6,677 nt of DNA, taken from contig JAEYEN010000077.1 of assembly GCA_023403375.1 (NCBI GenBank), forward strand, positions 1 to 6,677, in the 5' to 3' direction. Shown in pieces: positions 1 through 6,510 of this stretch (positions within the stretch are counted from its first letter, which is position 1; the number at the start of each line of letters is the position of its first letter). This stretch comes from Bacillota bacterium. Lineage in GTDB: Bacteria; Bacillota; Clostridia; Christensenellales; Borkfalkiaceae. The notes beneath the pieces are model-generated. The model ran no database searches and was not told the origin of the DNA. It saw only the letters and a program-made list of their open reading frames with translations. The position numbers and the translations under genes were made by a program.

Positions 1-352
1 ATTTATAATAGGTATGCTTATTTTAAGCGACGTTCTGTCCGCCACAGGTTTTATAACAGACGGGCAAACCGTTTTATACTTTTTGGTAATCGGTTGCGCG
101 GGCGTAAACTTTTTAATAGAACTTGCCATAAACGCGGTTTTATCCCCCGCAATATACAGAGTTATAACCACTATCAAACGTGAAAAATCGGGCGGCGCAG
201 AAAGTACCGTAAATACCGAAAGCGTCGTAAATACCGAAAACGAAAAAGAAGACTTTGCGGTTATAGACGGAGAAGACAGCGACGGAAAAGTCGGAAATAG
301 CGGCGAAAGTTCCGTTATGAATTCCGATATAAATAACGATAAGGATGAATGA
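1..352 (+). CDS. 3' end of an integral membrane protein, probably an ECF transporter S component
   Basis: The reading frame is open from the left edge (first whole codon at position 2), so the gene is partial at its 5' end; the ATG at 14 lies in what looks like a membrane segment and is unlikely to be the true start. About 55 visible residues are hydrophobic, with two likely transmembrane stretches. The last one (NFLIELAINAVLSPAIYRVI) resembles the C-terminal helix of ECF-transporter substrate-binding subunits and ends in a basic TTIKREK stop-transfer segment. A roughly 55-residue hydrophilic tail follows, rich in Asp, Glu, Ser and Asn, with a repeated S-x-V-N-T-E hexapeptide; such a tail is not typical of S components. 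The stop is 1 nt before the preferred coaX start, so the genes are surely co-transcribed. A pantothenate-type substrate would suit the neighbour, but this is inference. Another small polytopic membrane protein remains possible. Confidence 0.5.
   Translation, partial: FIIGMLILSDVLSATGFITDGQTVLYFLVIGCAGVNFLIELAINAVLSPAIYRVITTIKREKSGGAESTVNTESVVNTENEKEDFAVIDGEDSDGKVGNSGESSVMNSDINNDKDE
203..238 (+). repeat. 18-bp in-frame tandem duplication in the acidic tail
   Basis: Two adjacent 18-nt units (203-220 and 221-238) match at 15 of 18 positions; the last 13 bases of each unit are identical. They encode S-T-V-N-T-E followed by S-V-V-N-T-E in the cytoplasmic tail of the membrane protein. This is probably a small replication-slippage duplication in a low-constraint linker. 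Confidence 0.75.
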
Positions 353-353
353 T

Positions 354-1139
354 ATGTTACTTGCAATAGACGTTGGCAATACAAATATAAAATACGGGGT
401 GTTTGACGGCGATAATCTCGTCGCGTCTTACAGAGTGTCGTCAAGGCTTACGAGAACGGCGGACGAATACGGTTCGGTGCTTGTAAACCTTTTAAGCGAT
501 AAAGGCATTAAAAAAAGCGATATAGACGGGATAATCGTTTCTTCGGTTATACCTTCCTTAAATTACACCGTTTGCCATATGTGCGAATACTTTTTCGGTA
601 TAACTCCGCAAATGGTGGGACCCGGCATTAAAACGGGGCTTAACGTAAGAGTTGAAAACGCCAAAGAAGTGGGCGCGGACAGAATAGTCAACAGTATTTC
701 CGCTTTCACGAAATACGGCGGACCCATCGTGGTGGTGGATTTCGGCACGGCGACTACATTTAACGTTATCGATAAAAACGGAACGCTTATGGGCGGCGTT
801 ATCGCGCCGGGCATAAAGACCGCGCTGGAAGGACTTGTTAAAAACACGGCGCAACTTCCTATGATAGAACTTGTTTCGCCGAAGAGCGCGATAGCGAAAA
901 ATACCGAAACGAATATGCAGGCAGGCATAATTTTCGGCTTTGCGGGACTTGTGGATAATATAATAGACAAAATCAAGACCGAACTTAAAGTGGATAATCT
1001 TAACGTCGTTGCGACGGGCGGATTAGGAGAAATAATAGCGAAAGAAGCGAAATCGATTGCCAAAGTAGACAGAACGCTTACGTTGGACGGATTGAAGATA
1101 ATTTACGAACTCAACAAAAAGAGTAAGGAGAAAATATGA
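354..1139 (+). CDS. coaX: Type III pantothenate kinase (CoaX)
   Basis: Phosphorylates pantothenate to 4'-phosphopantothenate with ATP, the first step of coenzyme A synthesis, in the cytosol. The 261-residue protein has the normal length and the ASKHA-fold motifs of the family: N-terminal phosphate loop DVGNTN (residues 6-11), GPGIKTGL (89-96), GADRIVN (107-113) containing the conserved Asp109 expected to act as catalytic base, DFGTATT (129-135), the GGVIAPGI segment (147-154) and a late TGGLG glycine motif (221-225). An ATG nine bases earlier (345) is in frame, but I chose 354: AAGGA at 341-345 sits 8 nt before it, and family members typically begin M-L-L-A-I-D-V-G. The start is 1 nt after the upstream stop, and the stop overlaps the hom start in an ATGA. 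Type III kinases are generally not feedback-inhibited by CoA and require a monovalent cation (family knowledge). No motif is missing. Confidence 0.96.
   Translation: MLLAIDVGNTNIKYGVFDGDNLVASYRVSSRLTRTADEYGSVLVNLLSDKGIKKSDIDGIIVSSVIPSLNYTVCHMCEYFFGITPQMVGPGIKTGLNVRVENAKEVGADRIVNSISAFTKYGGPIVVVDFGTATTFNVIDKNGTLMGGVIAPGIKTALEGLVKNTAQLPMIELVSPKSAIAKNTETNMQAGIIFGFAGLVDNIIDKIKTELKVDNLNVVATGGLGEIIAKEAKSIAKVDRTLTLDGLKIIYELNKKSKEKI
1125..1130 (+). promoter_or_regulatory. Ribosome binding site of hom inside the coaX 3' end
   Basis: AAGGAG lies 5 nt before the ATG at 1136, within the last codons of coaX. Together with the ATGA stop/start overlap it fixes the hom start and suggests translational coupling. 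Confidence 0.85.
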
Positions 1140-2416
1140 AAAAAGCAGGCGTTGCAATTTTAGGACTGGGCGTAGTGGGCGGCGGTACCTATAAAATTCT
1201 TACCGAAAACAGAGAATATTTCAAGAAATCTCAGGGTGTGGACCTTAGCGTAGAAGCGGTTCTGGAAAAAAATATAGACCGTGCCAAGGCTTTGGGTATA
1301 GACCCCGCTATCGTTGCGGGCAATATAGAAGAAGTTGTTTCCAACCCTAACGTAGACATAGTTGTAGAAGTTATAGGCGGTATAGAACCTGCCAAAACTT
1401 TCGTTCTTAAAGCGTTGATGAGCGGAAAAACCGTCGTTACTTCCAACAAAGAATTGTTTGCAAAACATTGGCCCGAACTCGAAAGAGAAGCAAAGGCGAT
1501 GAATGCGGGACTGTTCTTTGAAGCGAGTTGCGTGGGCGGCGTTCCGATTATCAGAACTTTGCAGGAAGGTATGCAGGCAAACAAAATACTTTCCATAAAA
1601 GGTATAATAAACGGCACCACAAACTACATTTTAACCAAAATGAGCAGCGAGGGTTCCGATTATGCGGAAGCACTTAAAGAAGCGCAAAAGTTGGGTTATG
1701 CGGAATTCAATCCCACGGCGGACGTCGAAGGGTTTGACGCAACCTATAAACTTTCCATTCTGTCCAGCCTTGCTTTCAATACCAAAATATCTATCGAAAA
1801 CATTCACAGAGAAGGTATAACTTCCATCACGAAAGAAGATATTGCTTTCGGTAAAGATATGGGTTACGCGCTTAAACTTCTCGCTATCGGCAAAAACACC
1901 AAAAACGGCGTGGAAGTAAGGGTACATCCCACGTACGTATCAAATTCTAATCCGCTTGCAAGCGTTAACGATTCTTTTAACGCAGTTCATCTTGTTGGCG
2001 ATTCCGTGGGCGAAATTATGCTTTACGGCAGGGGCGCGGGCGCGCTTCCCACAGGCAGCGCAATAGTATCCGATATAATCTTTGCGGCAAAACATCCCGA
2101 ATTCTATTACACCTATTTCAACAACAGTGAAAAAGGCAATAAAGAAACCAAGTTCGTAAACGACTTCACTTCTCAACATTTTATCAGAATGACCGTTAAA
2201 GACGAAGTGGGCGTTTTAAGCAAAATTTCGGGCTTGTTCGGTAAAAACGGTTTAAGCATAAAAGAAGTTAAACAGTATTCGGGTACGGACGGCAAAGTTC
2301 CCGTAGTGATTATCACGCACGTCTGCTCCGAAAACGCGGTTAACAAAACGCTTGCTAAAATTAAAGAGTTGCCCGTCGTTTATTCCGTAGACAGTCTTAT
2401 CAGATTAGACGACTAA
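1136..2416 (+). CDS. hom: Homoserine dehydrogenase with C-terminal ACT domain
   Basis: Reduces L-aspartate-4-semialdehyde to L-homoserine with NAD(P)H, the branch point to threonine and methionine. At 426 residues it is the monofunctional form, not fused to aspartokinase. Visible in order: Rossmann loop GLGVVGGG (residues 10-17); TSNKEL (102-107) with conserved Lys105; the GTTNYIL motif (160-166); the family signature from A183 to K205, including NPTADVEGFDATYK, whose Asp201 and Lys205 correspond to the catalytic Asp/Lys pair; YGRGAGALPTGSAIVSDI (297-314); and an ACT domain from about 349 (FIRMTVKDEVGVLSKISGLF), which in this family usually mediates allosteric control, often by threonine. The start is supported by AAGGAG 5 nt upstream and overlaps the coaX stop by 4 nt. 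No thrB or thrC follows; a strong hairpin ends the unit. The pairing with coaX is unusual, although both pathways draw on aspartate (via beta-alanine for pantothenate). The gene looks intact. Confidence 0.97.
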   Translation: MKKAGVAILGLGVVGGGTYKILTENREYFKKSQGVDLSVEAVLEKNIDRAKALGIDPAIVAGNIEEVVSNPNVDIVVEVIGGIEPAKTFVLKALMSGKTVVTSNKELFAKHWPELEREAKAMNAGLFFEASCVGGVPIIRTLQEGMQANKILSIKGIINGTTNYILTKMSSEGSDYAEALKEAQKLGYAEFNPTADVEGFDATYKLSILSSLAFNTKISIENIHREGITSITKEDIAFGKDMGYALKLLAIGKNTKNGVEVRVHPTYVSNSNPLASVNDSFNAVHLVGDSVGEIMLYGRGAGALPTGSAIVSDIIFAAKHPEFYYTYFNNSEKGNKETKFVNDFTSQHFIRMTVKDEVGVLSKISGLFGKNGLSIKEVKQYSGTDGKVPVVIITHVCSENAVNKTLAKIKELPVVYSVDSLIRLDD

Positions 2417-2459
2417 TCGGCAGGCAAAGTATCGCTAGTTTTTATACAAAACAAAAATA

Positions 2460-2492
2460 AAAAGCGCCGCTTAAAAATTAAGCGGCGCTTTT
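2460..2492. terminator. Strong bidirectional intrinsic terminator
   Basis: A perfect 15-bp inverted repeat (2460-2474 against 2478-2492; core AAAGCGCCGCTTAA) encloses a 3-nt AAA loop, 44 nt after the hom stop. On the plus strand the stem ends in TTTT followed by TATAATG. On the minus strand it is followed by a longer T-rich tract (TTTTTATTTTTGT), so it should also stop transcription coming leftward from the DnaD-family gene. Confidence 0.9.
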
Positions 2493-2805
2493 ATAATGTT
2501 GTTTAGTGTTCTTTATTATACTATTTGATGTTTTTTATAATACTGTTTAATGCGCTTTTTAAACCTTGATTTACAAAACCGTTACCGACGTAATTTGCAT
2601 ATAATTTAAAGCGTAATTATAAGTATTGTTTCGGTATGGTTTTTTGTCCTTTTTTGAATTTTACCGTGCGGAAAGCCGACTAAACGATAAAAAATTTATC
2701 GGTAAAGGCTTAAAATTTTATACCGGTAACGGTCAAATCGCTATATCGGATAGTTGTTTTACTTTTTACCGAAAGACCGATAAAAGTTACGATAATTATA
2801 ATAGG
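2493..2805. other. AT-rich spacer between convergent genes; no supported gene
   Basis: This stretch of about 310 bp separates the terminator from the stop codon of the minus-strand DnaD-family gene. All six frames are broken into short pieces. I see no RNA gene, no further strong hairpin and no ribosome-bound start. A start-less minus-strand frame (2521-2616, stop TAG) is open for 31 codons with a plausible amino-acid mix and might be a remnant. If the minus-strand gene ends at the shared hairpin, this spacer would be its 3' untranslated region. Confidence 0.6.
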
Positions 2806-4503
2806 TTATACGGGCTTTTTGTCAAAGCAATCGCACCGTTTGGTACCTACGTAACCCGTATCGTGGCATTTGTCGCACAAAAATTTAGGGGACAGGTCGG
2901 ATAGGGTAAGTCCTATTCCCGAAAGTATCTGTTCCGCCTTTTCGTGAAGGGCCGACTTTTCGTTTTCAAGTTTAACAAGCAATTCTTTATCTCCGCCTAT
3001 TTCGGCAAAAGCCAAGTCGCGCTCGATAGAGTTAAGTCTGCCGTAAACGTCCGAAAAACCATCTACGTTCATTGCTTTTTCGGTGTTCTTCTGAGCAATG
3101 GAAAGCGCTTTATTTCTTCTCTTTTCGTATTCTACGTTATACGCTTCCTGAGAGTTCACAAAATTGCCGTTTACTTCTTTATGTGCGGTTTCCGCTTTGT
3201 TTAACGTATATATTCCTTCTCTTTTCCAGTTGGATAATATGCCGTTTATGTAAGGAATAGGGGAAGGTTTGCCAGATGAAAGCGCAGCCGCTTCCAGAAT
3301 CATTTCGTCTGAAAAATTCCAGTTTTTCCAGTTTGCAAGATTGTTCCTGTCCCAATCGTTGGGGCGCCTGTTTATGCCCGCCGTGGTAAGCACTTTTTTA
3401 ATGAAAAGGTCGGTAGTTTTAATTTCTTCAAAATAGTCCGAAACGGAAGTTAAATCTATAAGACCTTTCCCGTATAATTTTTCTATAAGTTCGTCCATTT
3501 TGATAAGCGTATTGTCGCCGTTTTTAAAGCAGAACCCCGCAACGTATAAAAGCGTTTCTTCGTCAAACCCGTAAGACAACCACTTTTTGGTGTAAGTGTC
3601 AACCACGGGGTCCAGAACTTCTACGTAAAGGGAAAGCGCGCGGTTTATCCTTACCGCCAAGTCGTAAACGTATTGCTTTTTAGCGGCATATTCGGAAATT
3701 TCTTCTTTGGAAAAACTCTTCATCGAATAGAGTTCTATCAAAAAAGCGTCTAACTTTTCCATAGAACCTTTTTTAAGTTTTTCGGCGGCAAAAAGTATCG
3801 CGTCGAAGTCGAAACAAAGTTCTTTCGACCATTTTTTAAGCAAGTTCAAATCTTCTATTTCTGGTTTGCGCTTTAATTTCAGCGCGGCGAGAACTTTCTG
3901 AATCTCCGCCGTCCTTACTATGTAAGAAGACAACTCTTTTTCCACTTTATCCACCGTGGTAATGCCGCGTTTTCCGAAGTCTTTGGCGACTTTGGAGATA
4001 TAGGCGCAACCGATGTCGCCGCCTTTTATATCCACGCAGTATTTTACTATCATAAGCATCGCTTCGGGCTTAATGGAATACACGTCCATTATGTTAAAGT
4101 ATTCCGAATATTCGTTTGTGGAAATCATTCTGGACGTGATAAACGCCTGAACGCCTTTGGTAAAATCGGCGTATTTTTCCGCCTTGTACTTTTTGGGTTT
4201 ATTGCGATACGCGCTGAAAACGGGCAGATACTTAACTGTAAAAGGATTTTCGGATATAACGGAAACCAAGCCGTAATCTTCCCAATAAGAAAAACATTCC
4301 AGAACCTGTTTCGCCGTAAGATTAAGCGCGTCCGCAACGTCTTCAACCGATTTATCGAATTCGGAATTATTGCAAAGAAAAAGACCGTAAAGGTAAACCT
4401 TTACGTAGTTTTCGGGCGCGGACGGCATATATTCGTAAATAAACACGTTTTCCACGTTCGTCAAAGCGGCGGCGGAAAATTCTTTGGAATAAGAAAAGGT
4501 CAT
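2806..4503 (-). CDS. DnaD-family primosomal protein with a DnaC/DnaI-like zinc-binding tail
   Basis: Probable chromosome-replication initiation or helicase-loading protein of the DnaD/DnaB family. Residues 1-95 resemble the N-terminal winged-helix region of clostridial DnaD-like proteins (YEYMPSAPENYVKVYLYGLF, 23-42). Residues 137-433 hold about four degenerate helical repeats of the DnaB_2/DnaD type, each with W-x(5,6)-F-x-x-[ED] or related spacing (Trp225, Trp308, Trp392). The last is the clearest and ends in the signature YINGILSNWKREGI (418-431). Residues 450-565 change character: a charged coiled-coil-like stretch (YEKRRNKAL, SIERDLAFAE, ENEKSALHEKAEQIL) leads to GLTLSDLSPKFLCDKCHDTG and CDCF, a C-x2-C...C-x-C cluster (Cys543, 546, 557, 559). 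That layout is how clostridial DnaC-type loaders begin, but the protein stops six residues after the last Cys and no AAA+ domain follows. Start: AGAGGA lies 9 nt upstream of the ATG. The gene is monocistronic in this window and diverges from the hydrolase-like gene. Confidence 0.88.
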   Translation of the reverse strand: MTFSYSKEFSAAALTNVENVFIYEYMPSAPENYVKVYLYGLFLCNNSEFDKSVEDVADALNLTAKQVLECFSYWEDYGLVSVISENPFTVKYLPVFSAYRNKPKKYKAEKYADFTKGVQAFITSRMISTNEYSEYFNIMDVYSIKPEAMLMIVKYCVDIKGGDIGCAYISKVAKDFGKRGITTVDKVEKELSSYIVRTAEIQKVLAALKLKRKPEIEDLNLLKKWSKELCFDFDAILFAAEKLKKGSMEKLDAFLIELYSMKSFSKEEISEYAAKKQYVYDLAVRINRALSLYVEVLDPVVDTYTKKWLSYGFDEETLLYVAGFCFKNGDNTLIKMDELIEKLYGKGLIDLTSVSDYFEEIKTTDLFIKKVLTTAGINRRPNDWDRNNLANWKNWNFSDEMILEAAALSSGKPSPIPYINGILSNWKREGIYTLNKAETAHKEVNGNFVNSQEAYNVEYEKRRNKALSIAQKNTEKAMNVDGFSDVYGRLNSIERDLAFAEIGGDKELLVKLENEKSALHEKAEQILSGIGLTLSDLSPKFLCDKCHDTGYVGTKRCDCFDKKPV

Positions 4504-4512
4504 TTGTTTTCG

Positions 4513-4518
4513 TCCTCT
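4513..4518 (-). promoter_or_regulatory. Ribosome binding site of the DnaD-family gene
   Basis: AGAGGA on the minus strand, 9 nt before the ATG whose first base is 4503. It supports the chosen start. Confidence 0.7.
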
Positions 4519-4540
4519 TGCGGTAAGAATAAAAAAACGC

Positions 4541-4569
4541 TTGCTTAAACGCCGCTATTGTATTATAAT
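4541..4569 (+). promoter_or_regulatory. Candidate sigma-A-type promoter for the hydrolase-like gene
   Basis: TTGCTT (4541-4546, 3 of 6 to consensus) is followed after exactly 17 nt by a perfect TATAAT (4564-4569) on the plus strand. It overlaps the opposing -10 element because the core TATTATAATA reads well on both strands. Transcription would begin near 4576, leaving a leader of about 140 nt before the ATG at 4718. Alternative -10-like TATACT hexamers occur at 4634 and 4641 but lack a spaced -35. Confidence 0.4.
4562..4567 (-). promoter_or_regulatory. Candidate -10 element for the DnaD-family gene
   Basis: A perfect TATAAT on the minus strand, about 60 nt upstream of the start codon, in a very AT-rich stretch. 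The hexamer 17 nt upstream (TTATAT) is a poor -35 match, so the call rests on the -10 and position alone. It would give a leader of roughly 50 nt. Confidence 0.4.
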
Positions 4570-4707
4570 AAATAATATTCTTAAATATAATAGAGCGTAA
4601 TGGCATTTATCGCGTTTCAGCGTTGATGAATATTATACTTTATACTTCGGCAAAAATCAACTAAAAAACCAAAATTTAAATGTGCCGAAACCGATATTAT
4701 ATTTTAC

Positions 4708-4713
4708 GGGAGA
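4708..4713 (+). promoter_or_regulatory. Ribosome binding site that sets the hydrolase-like start
   Basis: GGGAGA ends 4 nt before the ATG at 4718. The in-frame GTG at 4682 has only an AT-rich sequence without a purine-rich site upstream, so the internal ATG is preferred. Confidence 0.75.
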
Positions 4714-4717
4714 GTTT

Positions 4718-6415
4718 ATGGCAGGGAATATTCTTACGCCCGTTTCGCTTTGGAACGGATTTAAGATAGAAGAAAACATAACGGCGGAAACGGTGGAAGT
4801 TATCGCCTGCGGCGACGTTACCATAACGTGCTTTTACATTACGGGGAGAACGCTTACGGACGGCGCGGTCAAGATATACTGCGAATCAGCCGTTAAAAAC
4901 GAGTTGAAACTTCGTTCCGCGCTTCTGGTCGTTCCGTCGGTAGCGAACGGAATAGACCGCGAATTGCTCGTTAAACTTGCGGAAGAAGGGTATCAGGCGA
5001 TTTCAGCCGACTATTCGGGCGAACGTGAAGATAAAACAAACTTTACCGTTTACCCGCCGAGCAGGGCTTACGCCGATTACAAAAACTCAAAAGGCAAACT
5101 TTACGCGCTTACGGAAGACGTCGATTCCACTTGCTGGTACGAATGGGATTGCGTTATGAAATACGCGCTTTCTTACGTCTGCTCGCTTAAAACGGTCATA
5201 TCGGTCGGCGCGCTGGGGATAGGGCTCGGCTCTACCGTACTCTGGCACGTCTGCGCGAACGAGAGCAGGCTTTCGGCGGCGGCGTTCGTAATGGATTCGG
5301 GCTGGCATATTTATAAGGGCTTTCATAAATTCGGCAAAGAAGTGCCCGAAATGTTTTCGGACGAAAAACTTAAAATTCTTGCCGGCATAGAAGCGCAGGC
5401 GTATTCGCCTTACGTCAAATGTCCCGTATTATCGGTCGTTCCCACAAACAACGCCGATTTCGACGTGGACAGAGCGGGCGACACGATGGCGCGCGTCGGC
5501 ACGGGTATTTATTCCGCTATCGACTATACGGTAAACCAAGTGGAATGCGTGGATAAAAGTGCGTTTGAAGACGTTCTCGTTTTCTTCCGCACTTACCTGA
5601 ATGACGGCAAAAAGGGTGATAAAAATCTTCCTTTGGCACCCGAACTCAAATGCGAAATTGCGGACGGCAAATTTTTGGTTACAGTTAAAAGCGAAGATAA
5701 AGAAGAAAAAACGTTAAGGCTTTACGTTGCGGAGCAAACGGTAAATCCTGCCGACAGAGCGTGGGAGTGCGCGGACGAAAAGGAATGTTCGGACAGCGAA
5801 GCGGTTCTTTCTTATACCCCCGATACTTTTTCCGAAAATCTTTTCTATTTTGTAAAAACCAAGTATAAACAAACGGGATACGCCGTTTCTACCGGTGTGT
5901 TCTGTAAAAAGAATGCAAAATCGGAAAAGTCCGATAGTCAGGCGGCGGCTCAGAACAGGGTGATTTTTTCCGGCAGGAATAAACTCACGGGCACCGTTTT
6001 TGCGCCGCTTTATAAAAACGTTTCACGTTCGCTTATAGACTTTAACGGCGACGGCGAAATATCCATAAAAAAAGGTCCGATGGACATTGACGGCATTTAC
6101 TGCAAAAACGGACTTATAACTTATAAAATCAACAACGATAAAGACAAGCCGAAAGACGACGCTATTCTTCTTTGCGACGTTTACGTTAAAGAAGACCGAC
6201 TTGCGGCGTTTACGCTTGTTTCGGGCGAAGAAGAAAAAACGGAATATACGGTTTACGTTTCGCTTAACGGCGGCAACGTGTGGCACAACGTAAAAATTCC
6301 GCTTTCCAAATTCAAAAGCGCGGAAGGCAGATTGCTTAAAGGGTTTGAAAGCGTAACCGCGCTTGCCGTGAAAATAGACGGCGAATATCTTATCAACAAC
6401 CTTTTGTGGGTATAA
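4718..6415 (+). CDS. Alpha/beta-hydrolase-fold protein lacking the nucleophile serine, with beta-rich C-terminal region
   Basis: 565 residues from the ATG with a good ribosome binding site (577 from the GTG at 4682). No signal peptide or membrane segment is visible, so it is probably cytosolic. Residues 65-100 fit a central strand and crossover of an alpha/beta hydrolase (SALLVVPSVANGIDRELLVK, then GYQAISADYSGE). WYEWDCVMKYALSYV (140-154) and VGALGIGLGSTVLW (163-176) fit the helix and nucleophile elbow of prolyl-oligopeptidase or acetyl-esterase-like enzymes. The elbow reads G167-I-G169-L-G171 where active enzymes have G-x-S-x-G. DSGWHIY (193-199) and AYSPYVKCPVLSVVPTNNADFD (228-249) match the strand and loop that normally carry the acid residue. 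From about 305 to the end the sequence is strand-rich and domain-like, with DFNGDGEIS (441-449) resembling a calcium loop. I infer a non-catalytic or altered hydrolase; substrate unknown. The gene diverges from the DnaD-family gene and precedes a signal peptidase gene by 99 nt. Confidence 0.8.
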   Translation: MAGNILTPVSLWNGFKIEENITAETVEVIACGDVTITCFYITGRTLTDGAVKIYCESAVKNELKLRSALLVVPSVANGIDRELLVKLAEEGYQAISADYSGEREDKTNFTVYPPSRAYADYKNSKGKLYALTEDVDSTCWYEWDCVMKYALSYVCSLKTVISVGALGIGLGSTVLWHVCANESRLSAAAFVMDSGWHIYKGFHKFGKEVPEMFSDEKLKILAGIEAQAYSPYVKCPVLSVVPTNNADFDVDRAGDTMARVGTGIYSAIDYTVNQVECVDKSAFEDVLVFFRTYLNDGKKGDKNLPLAPELKCEIADGKFLVTVKSEDKEEKTLRLYVAEQTVNPADRAWECADEKECSDSEAVLSYTPDTFSENLFYFVKTKYKQTGYAVSTGVFCKKNAKSEKSDSQAAAQNRVIFSGRNKLTGTVFAPLYKNVSRSLIDFNGDGEISIKKGPMDIDGIYCKNGLITYKINNDKDKPKDDAILLCDVYVKEDRLAAFTLVSGEEEKTEYTVYVSLNGGNVWHNVKIPLSKFKSAEGRLLKGFESVTALAVKIDGEYLINNLLWV

Positions 6416-6510
6416 TACACGCGACGTTCACGAAAGAAAACGCGGAAGCGGACGGAAAAACGACGAGAGAGCGAATAAGCCGAAAATGGGCGAAGTGGCA
6501 GGAGTTATAG
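6406..6510 (+). CDS. Possible 34-residue small ORF (weak)
   Basis: A GTG-initiated frame overlaps the last 10 nt of the hydrolase-like gene and fills the gap before the signal peptidase gene. Its first part uses the codons favoured by the neighbours (GAA, GCG, AAA, ACG, GAC), giving ATFTKENAEADGKTTRER. There is no ribosome binding site before the GTG and no family I recognise. It may be untranslated spacer or a decayed gene end. Confidence 0.15.
   Translation: MGIIHATFTKENAEADGKTTRERISRKWAKWQEL
6500..6504 (+). promoter_or_regulatory. Ribosome binding site of the signal peptidase gene
   Basis: AGGAG lies 10 nt before the ATG at 6515 and supports that start. The spacing is slightly long. Confidence 0.6.

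Noticed and set aside
345..353. ATG at 345 as the coaX start
   Set aside because: It overlaps the AAGGA ribosome binding site, would add M-N-D before the family's usual first residues, and would overlap the upstream stop, whereas 354 has ideal spacing.
563..1063. A 166-codon minus-strand open frame inside coaX
   Set aside because: It is an antisense shadow of coaX codon usage; coaX has all its family motifs on the plus strand.
2761..2787. Imperfect inverted repeat ACTTTTTACCG / CCGATAAAAGT near the DnaD-family stop
   Set aside because: The stem is interrupted by mismatches after six A/T-rich pairs and is too weak to call a terminator; the hairpin at 2460-2492 is a far better candidate.
2626..2904. 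A 92-codon plus-strand open frame across the spacer and the 3' end of the DnaD-family gene
   Set aside because: It has no ribosome binding site or recognisable domain, its composition is that of random AT-rich sequence (many Phe, Tyr, Lys), and about a third overlaps a well-supported gene on the other strand.
4682..4717. GTG at 4682 as the start of the hydrolase-like gene
   Set aside because: No purine-rich site precedes it, while GGGAGA sits just before the in-frame ATG at 4718.
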